Shown here piece after piece: positions 47,600-60,600 of a DNA stretch of 64,000 nucleotides. The stretch is from Hetaerina americana (taxonomy: Eukaryota; Arthropoda; Insecta; Odonata; Calopterygidae): contig JAKTNV010000001.1 of the NCBI GenBank assembly GCA_022747635.1, positions 35,235,851 to 35,299,850 on the forward strand, given 5' to 3'. Position 1 is the first letter of the stretch. Every line of letters starts with the position of its first letter. The position numbers and the translations under genes were made by a program. The notes beneath the pieces are model-generated. The model ran no database searches, was not told the origin of the DNA, and worked only from the letters and a program-made list of their open reading frames with translations.

Positions 47600-49060
47600 T
47601 GTGTCTGTCCACCGAGCCATCACTTCCATTCCGTGCCGTCGCAACACTCCCCTTCCCAATCGGGCCGCCACCGTCGTCGCCCTTTTCCCCGCGGCCTTCA
47701 CCCGATGTCTTTATATTTTTCCCTCAGGGCCCATTAAACTTAATTACCCGCAGTCACACCCTTAAAAGTTCCCATTCTGCTCCCCCCCCCAACCCCATTA
47801 CCCATTGCCTCCACCGTGCCCGCCTCGGCCCTCACATCGTCTCTTCCAGCGCCGTTTCTGCGTCTGTTCCCAAGCTCTTCTCTTAGAAACCCCCCTATTT
47901 TAATTAGGGATTATGTAAGAATTGAATGATTTCAAATCTTACATAATCAAGAGTGAATTACAAGAATGAATAGTTCGAGTTAAATATGGAGGTATTGGAA
48001 TTGCAAAAAAGGAATTTTCCCAAATTGGTGGAATCGTTTCTATTGGTGCCATCGCATTATTTTTGTTGGACGTAATAACTTATTCAAGTTCTCCTTGAAG
48101 AGATTGAATCCGTTTAAAGCACTGCAGAGTCGTATGCCCGGAGCCTAGCTACGACCAACCCGCTACTGTTATGGAATCAATATCTTAAAAATAAATGTTT
48201 GAATCGAAAAAATTATTTCAGCAATGGGGTCGCGTGCTACGCTTTTGTGGTTCTCTTAAAATTAATGCATGGGTAACGATACGACATTCTACAATACCCC
48301 CGTGAATGTATTAAGTATAATCCCCATTCCGCTGATATTTTCTCTTACCGTATAACCTTGGGGCCTTTTCTCCAGTCTTCCTTCCCCGTCATATGGAAAT
48401 AAGAGGTGCGTTCATGTAACATTAGTCTCGGTTGTTTTGGGATAGTAAATCATTTCCATCGGCATCGCTCTCGCACTCCTCGGACGCCGGGTTCCCGATT
48501 GTTCTCCCCTCCCGCCCATAAGACTTGCCCCCTCTCTCCTCTCCACGCCCAACCGTGCTCCGTCCACCATCGCCGCCACCACATCCTCCTCCCCACCTTT
48601 GCCTTGGCTTTCCTTTCATTTTTCCCGTCGAACTCTATTCCATACGGAAGCGCGAACCGCAGGACGCCTTCCTTCCCCCACGCCTGTTGCCATGCAACGC
48701 GGTGCAACCTCTCCCTGAACCGCCTACCAACTGCTCTCCCACCTTCTCACCCCCCGTCCCGCATCCCTCACAGCCATTCCCTCCTCGGGCTGAATGCGGC
48801 GGCGCCCGCGAACAATGTTTCCGCGTGGGATGAAATCTCTTAGCGGACGGAGGGGAGAGTTGCGATTGTCGCACGCGATGGTAGTACGGAACACCCCCGG
48901 CCACCCCCCGTTCACCTACTCTCCACTTCTCTTCCTCATGACCTGCAGAGTCTCTAACGCCCCTCCTCGACCCCTTCTGCTGACTCCCTCGATCCCAGGT
49001 CTCTCGAGTCCACGGCACCACCTCCTTCAGTGAAGGGAAATGCCTTTCTCGCAGAGTTAC
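47600..49060. other. C/CpG-rich blocks (47600-47890 and 48430-49030)
   Basis: Two strongly pyrimidine-rich, CpG-containing blocks on the plus strand are separated by AT-rich DNA. Many overlapping Pro/Ser/His-rich frames (up to 145 codons) and antisense Gly/Arg-rich frames are open. No splice-supported coding was found. They may be promoters or merely C-rich spacer. Confidence 0.4.
47909..47948. repeat. Short hairpin
   Basis: GATTATGTAAGAATTGAA and TTCAAATCTTACATAATC are reverse complements with one mismatch and a TGAT loop. Confidence 0.75.
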
Positions 49061-49081
49061 AAAATCCTCAGGCCAGAGCGT

Positions 49082-49135
49082 GTATATATATTATGTATAT
49101 ATATGTATATATATGTATATATATATGTGTATATA

Positions 49136-49168
<33 letters not shown>

Positions 49169-49169
49169 T
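49082..49169. repeat. Compound TATATG/AT microsatellite
   Basis: Repeated GTATATATAT units change to pure AT dinucleotides towards the right end. Confidence 0.95.
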
Positions 49170-49260
49170 CAGTTCAAATTTCTTTGGTTTCTTGCGTTAT
49201 TGTTGTTTCATTACATTTTTTTAAAAAGATTTTCAATCGTGTAATTTAATATCTTTTTCA

Positions 49261-49580
49261 TGGGGTGTAGTAGTCCAGTGAGTAGAGCGCTGAGCCACTA
49301 GTGGCCCGGAAGGCCCTGGTTCAATTCTGGTTGACGAATCTGACCACATACAGATTCACCATAGCTGTGTGATTTTTCGAGTAGCAGATCTACCTGGGAA
49401 ACCTGAGAAAGTAACTGGCCACCCTACCCTGATAAGTGAATTTCACGTACCGTATTGGTTCAGTTCTACCCATTTAGTGGAGCTCTGCTATCAAACCAAC
49501 CCTCGGGTTGAAGGTAGAATAATATCTATACACAACCCTTCAAACTTGCTGAACACGTCGAAAGTAAGATGTGTGAAATA
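49261..49580 (+). mobile_element. tRNA-derived SINE
   Basis: The head contains a near-consensus A box (TAGTCCAGTGAGTAGAGCGC, 49271-49290) and B box (GGTTCAATTCT, 49318-49328) at tRNA-like spacing, with CTGAGCCACTAGTGG between them. The body (GACGAATCTGACCACATAC...) is not tRNA-like and runs to an A/T-rich end near GTGTGAAATAAATTAAG. I could not find a convincing target-site duplication, so the 3' limit is approximate. It sits about 90 bp right of the AT microsatellite. Confidence 0.65.
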
Positions 49581-50371
49581 AATTAAGCATGGATGGCCTT
49601 CGAAATATGAGCAATTTTTAGTTCCTGCGAAGAACAACGGGAAATGTTGGGAAGAAAAAATTGGTTATTTCGTCGAATGAAAAAGTGTTAGGTGAAAATG
49701 TGAATGAAAGCCTGAATTCGGTGAATGCAGTTTACGTTCTTCCCTCAAGTCTTTTCACTGCTTACCATCTTCCTACTCTCATGTGCCTTGCGGTCGACTG
49801 CCATCCAGCCGACCTTCACTTTTGCTACCTAGCATTTTCCGTCAAATTTCTGGGAACCAAACCGCTTTCAAGGGTGTCATTTGAGAGCCTCTTGAGGCTA
49901 AATTGGCGTCATTTTCCAAGCCTATTCCATAAGTGTTTTATTGGCATCAGTCGTTTCCTTCTCTCTTTGCTGGAGTGATATCTATGGGGCACTGCGGTAG
50001 GTACTAGTATTCCATGCTTGTACGATATACGACAACAGGCTAGTTTGTCTGCCTTGCATTTGATTCATTTTCCCTCGAAGCGTGCCCTTGTCACAATGAA
50101 AATATTTGATTGACATGACGGAAAATTAAATTCTCTTCAGTATATGATTGAAAAATTAATTACTAAAATCACACAATACTGGTATCTGTTGCCCGTTTTC
50201 ATTACACTAATTAATTATCGCAAGGACTTAGGCTAGCTGAAGTATTGTTAGAAACCTATTTTCCATACAGTCAACTAAAAAAACTTGTTTCTTGTAGCTT
50301 GACATATACTCAAAAAAGTACCAAGTTTAATATGGATTGATGATATGGATATGCTACAATTCTCGTTTGGT
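49581..50371. other. No genes seen
   Basis: AT-rich; the 105-codon frame 49661-49978 has no recognised motif. Confidence 0.45.
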
Positions 50372-50387
50372 ACAGATGAATTCCTGA

Positions 50388-50446
<59 letters not shown>

Positions 50447-50470
50447 TATATGAATCAGGAATTCATCTGT
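50372..50470. repeat. Perfect inverted repeat around an AT microsatellite
   Basis: ACAGATGAATTCCTGATTCA at 50372-50391 recurs exactly as its reverse complement at 50451-50470. The 59-bp core is AT dinucleotide repeat with a single G interruption. The whole 99 bp can extrude as a cruciform with a self-complementary stem throughout. No target duplication or coding was seen. Confidence 0.97.
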
Positions 50471-51649
50471 GTATATACATATAATGTGGTCTACTTGATG
50501 GAAGAAAATGTTCCGATAGTTGGGACAATTTTTCTGATGTAATTGATAAAATTCTGCAGCATTTAACTGCAAATATGTTTCTATAAATGTATACGTCTCA
50601 GGAACGCCGTAAATTTACTTATTCGGCAATTGGGAAGCAACTCATCAGGTGGCGATCTCCATTTTGAGTGGAACAATGCTCCTCTGTGAAGTAGGACCTC
50701 AAAATATCAATATGCTACTGCTCCCGTTGTCTCTCCCTTTCGCTCGCAGACGCTCGCGTAATTAAACGATTCGCTTGCTAAGTCACGTTTTTGCAAAGCA
50801 GCCGTTTTGGCCTTCTCCCTCATTCCGCGAACCCATGGCGGGCGCCCAATCTGAAATTCCTCCCGGTCGTCCGTCGTGATTTTCCATCATCCCCGTTACT
50901 TCCACCCACCCACTCACTCTCCGGCTCCGCCTCCTTTTTTCTATCTGCCCCCCAACCCCACAATGCCGTGTACCCATAATGTTAACGTAATCCGTCTTCA
51001 CGTGATCTGGAGCAGCGAGCGCTGGGCTAAGGTGTGAGGGTTGGAGGGAATCCCTGGCGATTGAATGGGATACGTCGCGAGTGCATGCACCGCGTGCGTG
51101 GAGTGTTTCGTATCGGTCGGCAGGTGTGGGAACCGGTGGAGTCGGCTTGCGTCAAGGGCTTCCACTGAACGTGTGCTCGTCGACTCTCATGGCGAATGCG
51201 GAGGGATCGATCTTTTCTGGAATGAAACATATCATGACTTGGTTGGGGGGTGGCTGGGCGTGAAAGGGTGGTCGAATGTTATTAAGCATGTGATTCGGTA
51301 AACTATTGGTTGTAGGCTTTCAAGGTTTGTCGTCTAGCATGACCTCCCATTGTTATACGCATGTGTAGGTCTATTTATTTCATTGTTGAAGGAATTCGTA
51401 TTTTTCTGTCTTATCGTCCTTCTGCCTCGTTTTATAGTCTTGTGCAACCTTCTAACGTGTCCTTTCGAACGGGGGGGCTTAACTGTGATTGCGTCATCAG
51501 CGGAGACACTCGCTCTCCCGTGTAGTTTTGACTAATTACTCATCACAACCGGTAGTCATCCTTTTCTGGAAATTGTAATTGAATATATTGGCCCTTAAAA
51601 ATCAAGGAAATACCATGCAGTTTAGGTAGTGACGCTGAAAATTTCTCAT
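50471..51649. other. CpG-richer block 50720-51260, otherwise featureless
   Basis: Short frames on both strands (60-78 codons) lie in a GC-richer interval with no domain or splice evidence. Confidence 0.4.
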
Positions 51650-51742
51650 GTCATCGGGATCCGGGGATTATGGGTTAGATGGAAGAAGGGACTTGCAGTC
51701 TCTATCTCACCCCAATAAAGCCGATTTATTATTATTATCATC
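51650..51742 (+). mobile_element. LINE 3' end with ATT tail
   Basis: GGTTAGATGGAAGAAGGGACTTGCAGTC..., then CCCCAATAAAGCCGATTTATTATTATTAT. A CAATAAAG-type end running into an ATT trinucleotide tail (about 51726-51740) is the usual terminus of several insect non-LTR retrotransposons. No coding part remains to the left. Confidence 0.5.
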
Positions 51743-52229
51743 ACCATGGATAACATTAGACTTAGCTTCCAATTTTGTTGTGGTTGTTTCTGCCCGATTC
51801 TTTTCTCTTAATATGGACAAGTTATGTAGGGCATATTTTCTGGCATATTCTATTTTTACCGATTACCCGAGGAATATTTTTATCCCACCGAACACGACTC
51901 TTGAAGTCGTAGAATATTTGTCCTTCGAACTCGTGGGGTGAACATATTTGTCGGCCTATTTAACTCCTCGATTAATTTCCATTATTGTTAAATCTATCAT
52001 CGCGCTGTGATTTCCGTGAAATTGTTTTTTATATCAGCGGGTAGCTTTCTCATTTACTAACCAGCATTTGTTTTGGTTCAGTCTTGTAAGTTTGCCGTTG
52101 GGTTTTAAGATTCTCCCTGTAAGCCACTCCAGAGACCTCACAGCTGGACAAATATCGCATCGAGGAGCGTGTTAAAACTTGCAATGACTTGAGTCAATCT
52201 TGATTGCGGAGGAAGGAAGCACGTGGGCT
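51743..52229. other. No genes seen
   Basis: AT-rich, without identifiable signature. Confidence 0.45.
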
Positions 52230-52445
52230 GACCCACCTGGGCAGAATTGAATTTTCTCCCGGACGCGATGTGAGTACGTCTACCCACCTTTTAGAAGCAT
52301 CCGCCTGTCACCAGATGTCTCACGGATCGGGGCACTATTTGTTTGAGTTTTGGTGCCCGTGATGGGAATCGAATGAGGACTAATGCGAAAATCTTCTTCT
52401 AAAACAGCTTGTGTTTCACTGGCACGTTGAATTACGCGAGTGGCT
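52230..52445 (-). mobile_element. tRNA-derived SINE on minus strand
   Basis: On the minus strand, CGTGCCAGTGAAACACAAGC (about 52425-52406) resembles an A box and CATTCGATTCCCATCACGGG (52375-52356) a B box/T-arm at about 50-base spacing. They are followed by a body GTGCCCCGATCCGTGAGAC..GGTGACAGGCGG..GGTGGGTAGACGTAC down to about 52240. Box sequences carry two or more mismatches. No target duplication was found. Confidence 0.48.
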
Positions 52446-53389
52446 TTTTTCGAGATAGTTCAGTCGCGAAGGGGCGATTTCGAATTGTGTGAAATCATTT
52501 TATCTTTTCAAAATAAAAATTTATTTGAATGGTACAATTAAATTTATTTAATCACCTGGGTGTACATTTTTTGTGTCACTTTCGAGGTAGGTTTAGGTGA
52601 TGGGAATGTGTCGAAACCTTGGTCGATTGAAACATGTTCTTAACGGACCACAAAAATATTTTCATCTCAAAAATGATTAATACGTTCCATCGAGTGTCAC
52701 CTGAAACCTTGAAGTTGGGTGATGATGATGGTCGTATTCTGACTCTACGTGCATATTGATTTTACTTCTCCCAGCCTAACCGAAAGTCATCATATAGACT
52801 CCTGACGGGGTTTTAGAACTCCATCCTTTGATAACCCTCTTAATTAAAGGAAGCCATATTTTTTTAAATGAACTGTTCGTAAAAAGAACATCATACATAC
52901 ATCATGACTAAAAGGTATTTCCAATAAATATACTGGGGTGCCTGACTTAGTTTTGCTGTGATTACAAGTGACAAAAACGAGTATTTAAACCTATTTTTAA
53001 ATACGGAAATCTCATTTGCCTTATTTTATTAAGTCTTATAATATGCGAGATTTTGTAAAAAAAGTAAATATTTGTAAAAAAATTACGTATCTCCATCTTC
53101 TTCTCATTGTGGGATGTGCTCTCTAACATCCTGTACTTGTTTTGTGTCTGGCTTGCTAAGATTGCGATTTAAGAACATCTCATCTTAGTGCATATCTAGT
53201 AACCCCGTATCACAAGGAATTATATATATATTTCACGTAAGTAAAGTTCATTTTATCTTTATGTAATTCCTCGTCCAGCGCGCTCTCCCACGAGTTTCTA
53301 AGTGCTTGACCACTAAAACTTTCCTCCATAGGACAGTATTGAAACAGTTTTCACCCCCCTCATGATGGAGCGAAGGTTTTCTGGTCTCG
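52446..53389. other. No genes seen
   Basis: AT-rich, without identifiable signature. Confidence 0.45.
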
Positions 53390-54150
53390 TGTGCCCTCGA
53401 CTCTGAATGGATTTTCGTGTCGACGAGGCGCGCAGGTGCTATTTGTACATCTTCATTAAAACAAAATTAAGTCATGGAGACCCACTCGGCCCACTAGGTG
53501 CGCGGGTGGACAAAAGGACGAGCCGAGTGTCCAGCCTAGCGAAACTCGAGCAAGTGCGATTCCACGCCATTACCGTAACTGGAACCATTAACTCGGAAGG
53601 TAATACGGGGAGGCGGTGTAGGTAATAACGGACTGGTTTGTGTCATGCGGTGTTTACCGTTGTTCCGGCTTCTGCCGCACAAGCGTTGTTGGCCTGCCCC
53701 CGTGGAGGAGAATGACCTTTTTCCTCCTTGCATGATTTCGAGAGGCCACCTGCTCTATCTCCGGGCGCATTTGTTTCGCTTTTTCGATGTGAAAGGGTTC
53801 GTGTGCCGTCGAAGGCGCTTCGCTCGCCCCCACTCCTCCTCCCTCCTCTCACCTCACTTTGCCTGTGCGTGGTGCACTCTGGTGAGAAAGAAAGCTCTTA
53901 CTTGCCGGCAACGAAAGGGAAAGGCCCGGGAGAGGTGTGCATTTACAGTATGTTGCTGCATCGGCGCCTTCGGCCTCTCCGTGGCATTTGGAGCTGTTGG
54001 TACCGAACCGGGGGGATTCATGATCACGAGTCTCAAGTTGGAATGGCATCGCTTCCAACGAATATCGAGATGCAAATTATTTCACAATTCTTAGGAAACC
54101 CACGGGGGACCCAGGAGAGCTCAAGCTGGGCAGAGAGCAGCGGCACCGGT
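53390..54150. other. CpG-richer block with overlapping frames
   Basis: Plus frames of 149 (53645-54094) and 141 (53728-54153) codons and several minus frames overlap. They are rich in Arg/Pro/Ser/Cys and lack motifs, as expected from GC-rich DNA. A promoter is possible. Confidence 0.35.
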
Positions 54151-54564
54151 TAGTCAAACGATTGTGGGAGGGTTACATATCCAATTTCCAAGTTCGATTG
54201 ATTTCTGAAAGATCTGCCGGGAATTATCGAAGATAGTTTTATTATCAAAGGGATATTGGGCGTTTCCAATTTCTTTCATGTGTATTAGACAATAACTGCA
54301 TATTAGTGTTTTAATATTACTTCTTTAAGCATAAATGAGGGGTATTTATCCCATAGTGAAATCATGATATTTAATTTTGGAATATTCATAGAGTAATTTA
54401 AATTAGTAAGCAGTTATTCACTTTTTTTCTCTGTTGGCCGAGGAACGAACTCAGCTTCGTGTGAAACGCTAGTTCTTCATCTTCTGTCGGGAAGACGTTT
54501 ATGTTTATTAGTCACATGCTCTCTGCTATCGTACATCGGTGATGAGTAATAGCATGTCGTTGTT

Positions 54565-54605
54565 ATCATTATTAATGATTAATTAATGATTAATAATTAA
54601 TCATG
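54565..54605. promoter_or_regulatory. Cluster of ATTA/TAAT homeodomain-type motifs
   Basis: Within about 40 bp there are repeated TAATGATTAATTAATGATTA and TAATTAATCAT units, giving many overlapping TAAT cores, the minimal site of Antennapedia-class homeodomains. In AT-rich DNA such clusters also arise by slippage. Confidence 0.3.
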
Positions 54606-57600
54606 CAGCATATTTCGACGGAAATTCTTGTAAATGAATTTAGTTAGTATTCCATGCATTAAAAAATTGGATCGAGACAGCTTTTCAGCCATTTTGCGTT
54701 TTTTGAAACTGAATCTTTTTGAAAAAGTTGAGAGATGTAAGTTCTCCAGGACGGAACGTGTTCTCCATTCTCGATCGTCACTAAGGCTGATGAATTTCAA
54801 CTCTCTTTTTGGTATCCGTTTTATCTTTAGCTCTTTGGGCTTTTTCACAAAAGTTTGAAATGGCCAAAGAAGTCTTTCTTGGCGTTGGGACGAGCTTATG
54901 GAAAATGGAATGGGGGGAGGGAAATCACCTGCACAAACAGTTCATTCCGTCGAAAAACGGGGTGATGTAGGTGAAAGGAAAGCATGGCGGCGAACCAATT
55001 GGAGACTGGTACCACACCTGCGTGTGAGAGGGGTAGGAAATATATTTATTTAGGGGTTAGCGTCCTTCTGGTGATGCGTGGGGTTTTTGCGTGGCTCATT
55101 GGAACGGTTGCCGGCACAAATTTCGCTCCTTCGTAACTCTATGTAGTCGGTACGGGGGGCTGAGCCCTGGGACGAGGGCACGCGACTCTCGCGTTTTAGA
55201 AATCTTATGGTATTAAAGCTGTGATATCTCTCGTCCACTCGGAGCTCAATACGGGAGTGATTCGTTCAGATCATCCTGGATTAACAGCTAACTCGGATCG
55301 GGATATGAATGCCAAATGGAAACATGAATTTGGGCATTTCCTGTAAATCGGACGTGTTTCTCAATTTTTCTGAAATGTTTGCATTAAGAATTGATTCTCA
55401 AATTGATATTTTATTACGTAAGCGAGAAGAAATTTGGCTAAACGGTAAAATGTTTTATAGCCGAGGGGTTTGAGTGTGGCCGTGGGACTCTCCTGAAGCC
55501 GGTCCATGAACTTAATGAGTCCTCCGGAAGCGGCCGTGGGAGGCTCGGTTTACAAGAAGATAGGATAGGCTGAAGTCCCTGATTAGACGATCGGGCAGCG
55601 CAGAGGACTATACTTAAATGTCGTTTCTTATAACAACTTGAAACGGGATGTGGCAGCTGAACGAAACTCTTTTCTCGGTGATGGTTGACCTCCTAGACTT
55701 AAATAATCTCTTCTCCCGTAGGTAGGTAGGTAATGGTTGTGTGTAATTAGGAATTCTATAATGAGTAATCTCGTGGTTTTTTGAGGATGTTACCGCTGTA
55801 GTTGGAAACTGAAAAAAGTCTGCTTTTGTTTCGTCCCAAGTGTTTGTGTTAATTTTTAGTAATATTGATGTTGAGGGTTTCATGCTCCCCGAGTGCCTGT
55901 TGAAAAAAGTGGCAATTTTGAGAGATTAAGTTGAAAAATATTTTTGAACTATTAACTTGAATGCCCAATCGCTTAAAAAGTTAAAAACTCGGGAGAATTT
56001 TTCTTCGTAGGGCTAATTAATTATTTCGGAAAAATATGGCGAAAAAGGTATCCAAGAGCTTCCCTGAAATATTTAAGTTTTTTCTGTGCGCACATTTTGT
56101 AAGAAGATCTCCAAGTATCTGTTTTCAAAAATGCGTTGAGTGACCCTTGAGATTTCCCGTTGGTTCTTACACTTACGTTGCTCGACCATCAGTGTCTTGC
56201 TTCACCTCGCATTAGCTTACATGAGGTAGGATATTCCCCCCCCCCCCCTCCATGTTTTAAGTGTTTTCTTATGTTAAATGACATAAAGTAGTTAAAATAC
56301 GTTCACACGAGTTGGAATGTAGATGGCTCCGCTGCACACTTTGACCCAGATGCAGTAAATACATTCTTTAAGTAAAGAAATTCTATCGTGTTGGTGTTCA
56401 GCCTTGAATTTATAGGTATTCGCTCTCCTTCCTTCCGTCCTTCCTTCATGGGCAATTATTGCGATCCATCCACCCCGATTTTCAACCCCCCATATGAAAG
56501 GTAGATAATTTGATGAGGAGCTATAGTTATATTTCAAATCCAGTTTAATGAATGTTTTGGTAATAGTGCTACTCCTCTATTCCGTGGCAGCAAAATACTA
56601 GAACTAGGTACCGACAATTAATTTTGTTTTAGCTAGAAGGGCAATGCCGTTCTTTCATTCATCGCCACTCTCTTACGTGTGAATGTGTATTTTCACCCCT
56701 CAACGGTTAAAAGCGTTGAGTGAATGGATTCTTATCTGGATGTATGTTGCGAATTATGTTGCGCGACGATGTATATTCACCGATAGAGATGGACATTGAC
56801 AGGGAAGTGACGCTGAGACGTGTATGTTGTGTAGCGAGGATGAACCCAGCATGTTTTCTCACCTCATCACCCGAGGAAAGCTCTACGGAATTCCATATAC
56901 CTTCCTCAATCATCTAGGTAGCTTTCACCAATAATTTGCTCGTAAGAAAATAAATTTTATTTCCTGAAGGTACCTTTGCAAGGTTCCTTTATCGTGGGAC
57001 TTGTTGTCTTGAATTTTTTGTGTGTGTCGCCAGAATTGTGTTTAAAGGCTAATGTAACACGACAGTGTATGTCGGACTGAAAATTTGCCGCTTAATTTTC
57101 GTTATCGTTCATAGCTGTTTTCATTAATTGTTTCAAAGTTGTTTTTCTTACTAATCCTTACGTTTTTGCCGTAGTTATTGAAGTAGAATAACTGGAATTT
57201 CGGAAATTTAAATGAATGACTTTCTTTTTTTTTCCTAAGCCAAAGGATGAATGTTCACAGCTTATCGAACGAAGTCAACTCCCCTGTGAATGTGCGGTGG
57301 CGTTCGCTCGGTGATGGAACTAGCGAGTGATTCCTTAGCGTTTCGTGTTACCAAGACGTGACCAGCTAGTCCCCACCTGTCCCTGCTCGACCCTTCCATT
57401 CACTTTTCCGCGCCTGTTCTCCATCACTTCTTCTCTCGACCCACCACCCCCGCTTCCGCAATATCTTCATTTCATTGCTTTGCAATTCTTTTTCTCGTCT
57501 CCACCCCCCCCCACCCTCATCCTCATGCGCCATTATCACTTTCTCTCCCCTACCCCCGCGACTCCCTCCCCTTCCCTGCCTTCATCTTCCCACGCTCTCT

Positions 57601-60600
57601 ATCCTCCTCCAATACCACTCCTTCGTCTATATCTGGATTTTGCAAATATTTGGCCCGAGAGATGATTTCTCTCGGCACGCTATAAGAGGTTTTCGACGGA
57701 AATCGAACGCGATTCGGACGTTGAATACTTCGTGTATTTTAGCAGGGACAAATTTATAATCGACCCGCCTGAGTCGTGCTGTTTTAATGTAACATTGACT
57801 AAAAATCGTGAATAAAGTTGCGTAAAAAATGCTGCATAGTTTGGTATTTCATTCTCCAAAACACGTTCCTCTCGCAATCGGCCCTCTGCATTGTACTTGT
57901 CAAGCATGGCGATATTCGCCGTGACTCAGTGACTCAGTCTATCTAAATGTTCATTTATAAGTCCACGAAATGCCGTCGAAAATATGGTTTAAATTATTTT
58001 GCAATAAATATAAATGGGTGATGATTATTGTAACGTACTTCATTCTGAATCACTCTTTTGACAAATATGCAATATTTTGTAAATCGACTGGAAGGCAGTA
58101 TTTCATTGCCTTTTGAAATAAATTATTCCTTCATAGTACTCGCGTTTCACAGAAGCATAACTATCTTGCTATGAGTATCTTTGTTGTCACCTCGAGTCAC
58201 GGGCGTCCTTGGGCTAGGTGAGAATGGGGTACTCCTTGTATAAATAATTTCGATATCAATTCAACCAATCCAAAATAAGCGGAATAAATGTCAAACAGCG
58301 CCGAAGACGTGTGTTTTATGAACACACATCAGCTGCTCGAGACTCCAGGGCATGTATTTTCAACGTAGTCACAAGCACCGAGAGGTTTTAAGTGAAAATT
58401 GGCTTGTGTATCATGCTCATTTTGCTTCATAAATGATAAATAACCATAAAATTGTGTTGAATCAGCTTTTTGACTTCGGTCGAGGGTCGGAACGTGGGGT
58501 TTTACCCTCTCTCTCTTTCTTTAATGCCATAAGGGCGCGTGTGGCTCATTAGGGCAGAAGTTCGGGAAGGAAATGGAAGCACACCTTTAATTTTCACCCT
58601 TGGCTCATTAAATGTTAGCGGGTTGAATTTTCATGTTTCTCCTCAAGGGGGAAAGCAGCAGTAATTCTGGAAACCTGCGAGGGTTGCGCTCCTTACGTCA
58701 GGTTTTTTGCATGAAACTTGGTCGTTTGGGAATCTTGGAGGGCACGCAAAATGCTCGTAGCAACATTCTTCTTCATTCTTAGGTATTTAATTACGGTCTG
58801 ACCATTCGCCGTTCTCGAATAATGTATTCATTTTTTCGATATCTTTTTTCCTCTCTGCCGCTTTTCACTTTATTTTCCCGGCTTCCAACTCTTCTGATCG
58901 GTAAATACCTTGACCATTCGTGGATAGATATGTTTTGTGGAATATTATGGCCGATGTCGTAAAGTAGTGAGATTGAGAATAGTTAACCGCGGGCAATATA
59001 TTGCGTAACTAAGTTGGAGTGTTTTAAGTAACATGGAAAAGTGCTTTTGTTTAATGATGTGGATGACTTTTCTTTTTTATCGACGTTTTCACCACCTCTG
59101 TAAACCCACACCTTACACCTAATGTCCGAGTGAGCTGATCGATGCACTCAACGCCGGTTATGTCATCCTTCAGTACCGTGTTCGCTGAACAGCTCCTCTT
59201 CCATCGTGTATCCTGCCTTGCCGTCTCTCTCTTCCTCACTCTGCCACCTCATTTACGCTATTCCAGCTCAAAGTAGAATTTCGTGCAGTTGTTACTTCTT
59301 TATTTAAAAAGTTCTAATCGTCGATAATACGAGACTCGCGAAGAAAGAAATACACCCGCTTTCAAAACCCCTTTTCTCAATCTCCAAGCGCCCGGAAACG
59401 TGAAAGATATCCCCAGATGATATTTTATACTCTAGTGATAAACATCGATATAGGCAAGTAACTCTAGGCCACCATCTCAGCCAGCCATGAAAGATCTCTC
59501 AGCCTTGACCCACTTCCTGTGGTTTAATTGATGTTACATTAAGGGGCGCTCGTGGTGTTGCAGTAGGTGCCGTCGAGGAGTGAGAGGGTGAAAGCTTTTT
59601 TATATCTTTTATAATTTATTTTGCGAGCCTTTTTATGTACACGTCATTGATTACTTCGTCTGGGTAATTTTCGTTCGCTCGCTTCCCCGTCAGGCTTAAG
59701 TGGACATCCCGTCAAAAAGGAACTTAGTCAGGTCCCCTTTACCCTCTGCTCTGGCTTACCGTCCACCCCTTTCGTCTTTCCATCTTGTGCCTTTAATCCT
59801 CATTGAACCTTCCTTTACTCTGTTCCGTAATTTGAAAATGTCAAGGATATTTATGAAGCCATCACAGTTTTTCTCCAAATAGTGAGTGATCCTATACCTA
59901 AATTTTCCGGGATTTCAAATGAGGTTGTATAAGGGAAAACGAAAGAGAGATGCAGTAAATTTATCAAAAAAAAATGGTCAGTGCGACGTCGGTCTCCACT
60001 TAGCGTCGAGTGGTAATAGTTTTGGACGCTTACCGTACTGCCGCTCCTATCAACATAATCATGACCGCATGCGGTATTAAAGTTTTTCCAATTACAGCAT
60101 TTTGTTTCACGTTCTTTCACGGATTCCTCCCCTAGCACGTTTTCGGGCTATACTTCCTCTGTGCTTGTACCCAATTTATTCATCATTTTTGTTCGAGTCT
60201 TTTTTTTTCTATTTTCTAATCTTTGAAAGAATTACCGGGTGAAGAACCTCGGTGGCTAAAAGTGATCCATGATTTATGCTTTGAATATCGCCAAGAAACG
60301 ATAGAATAACTCATTTCAGCAGGGATTGGTTTTTTTTGTAAACAATCTCTTCCGTTATTCTCTTTTCGGAAATAACGGTGCGCGTTATCGTATCAAAATG
60401 GTGAGATATCATAACCTCATTTCCTTAGTAAAACGCAGAGGAATCGAAAATTTCCACTGATACTACATTGAAACATTTTATGATATTGATAGATGCAGTG
60501 AATTTGATCAATCTTGCCTCATACTCTAGATAAATAAAAAAAACTGAATCGAAAATATTCACAGAATTAACATTAAAATATTTGATTATACCTGCACTGA

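Noticed and set aside
48406..49033. Many overlapping Pro/His/Ser- or Gly/Arg-rich frames
   Set aside because: Same compositional effect in a pyrimidine-rich block; no consistent frame or splice sites.
50345..50572. Frames with Ile/Tyr alternation across the AT microsatellite
   Set aside because: Translation of (AT)n, as also at 49030-49249 and at the end of the 22280-21849 minus frame.
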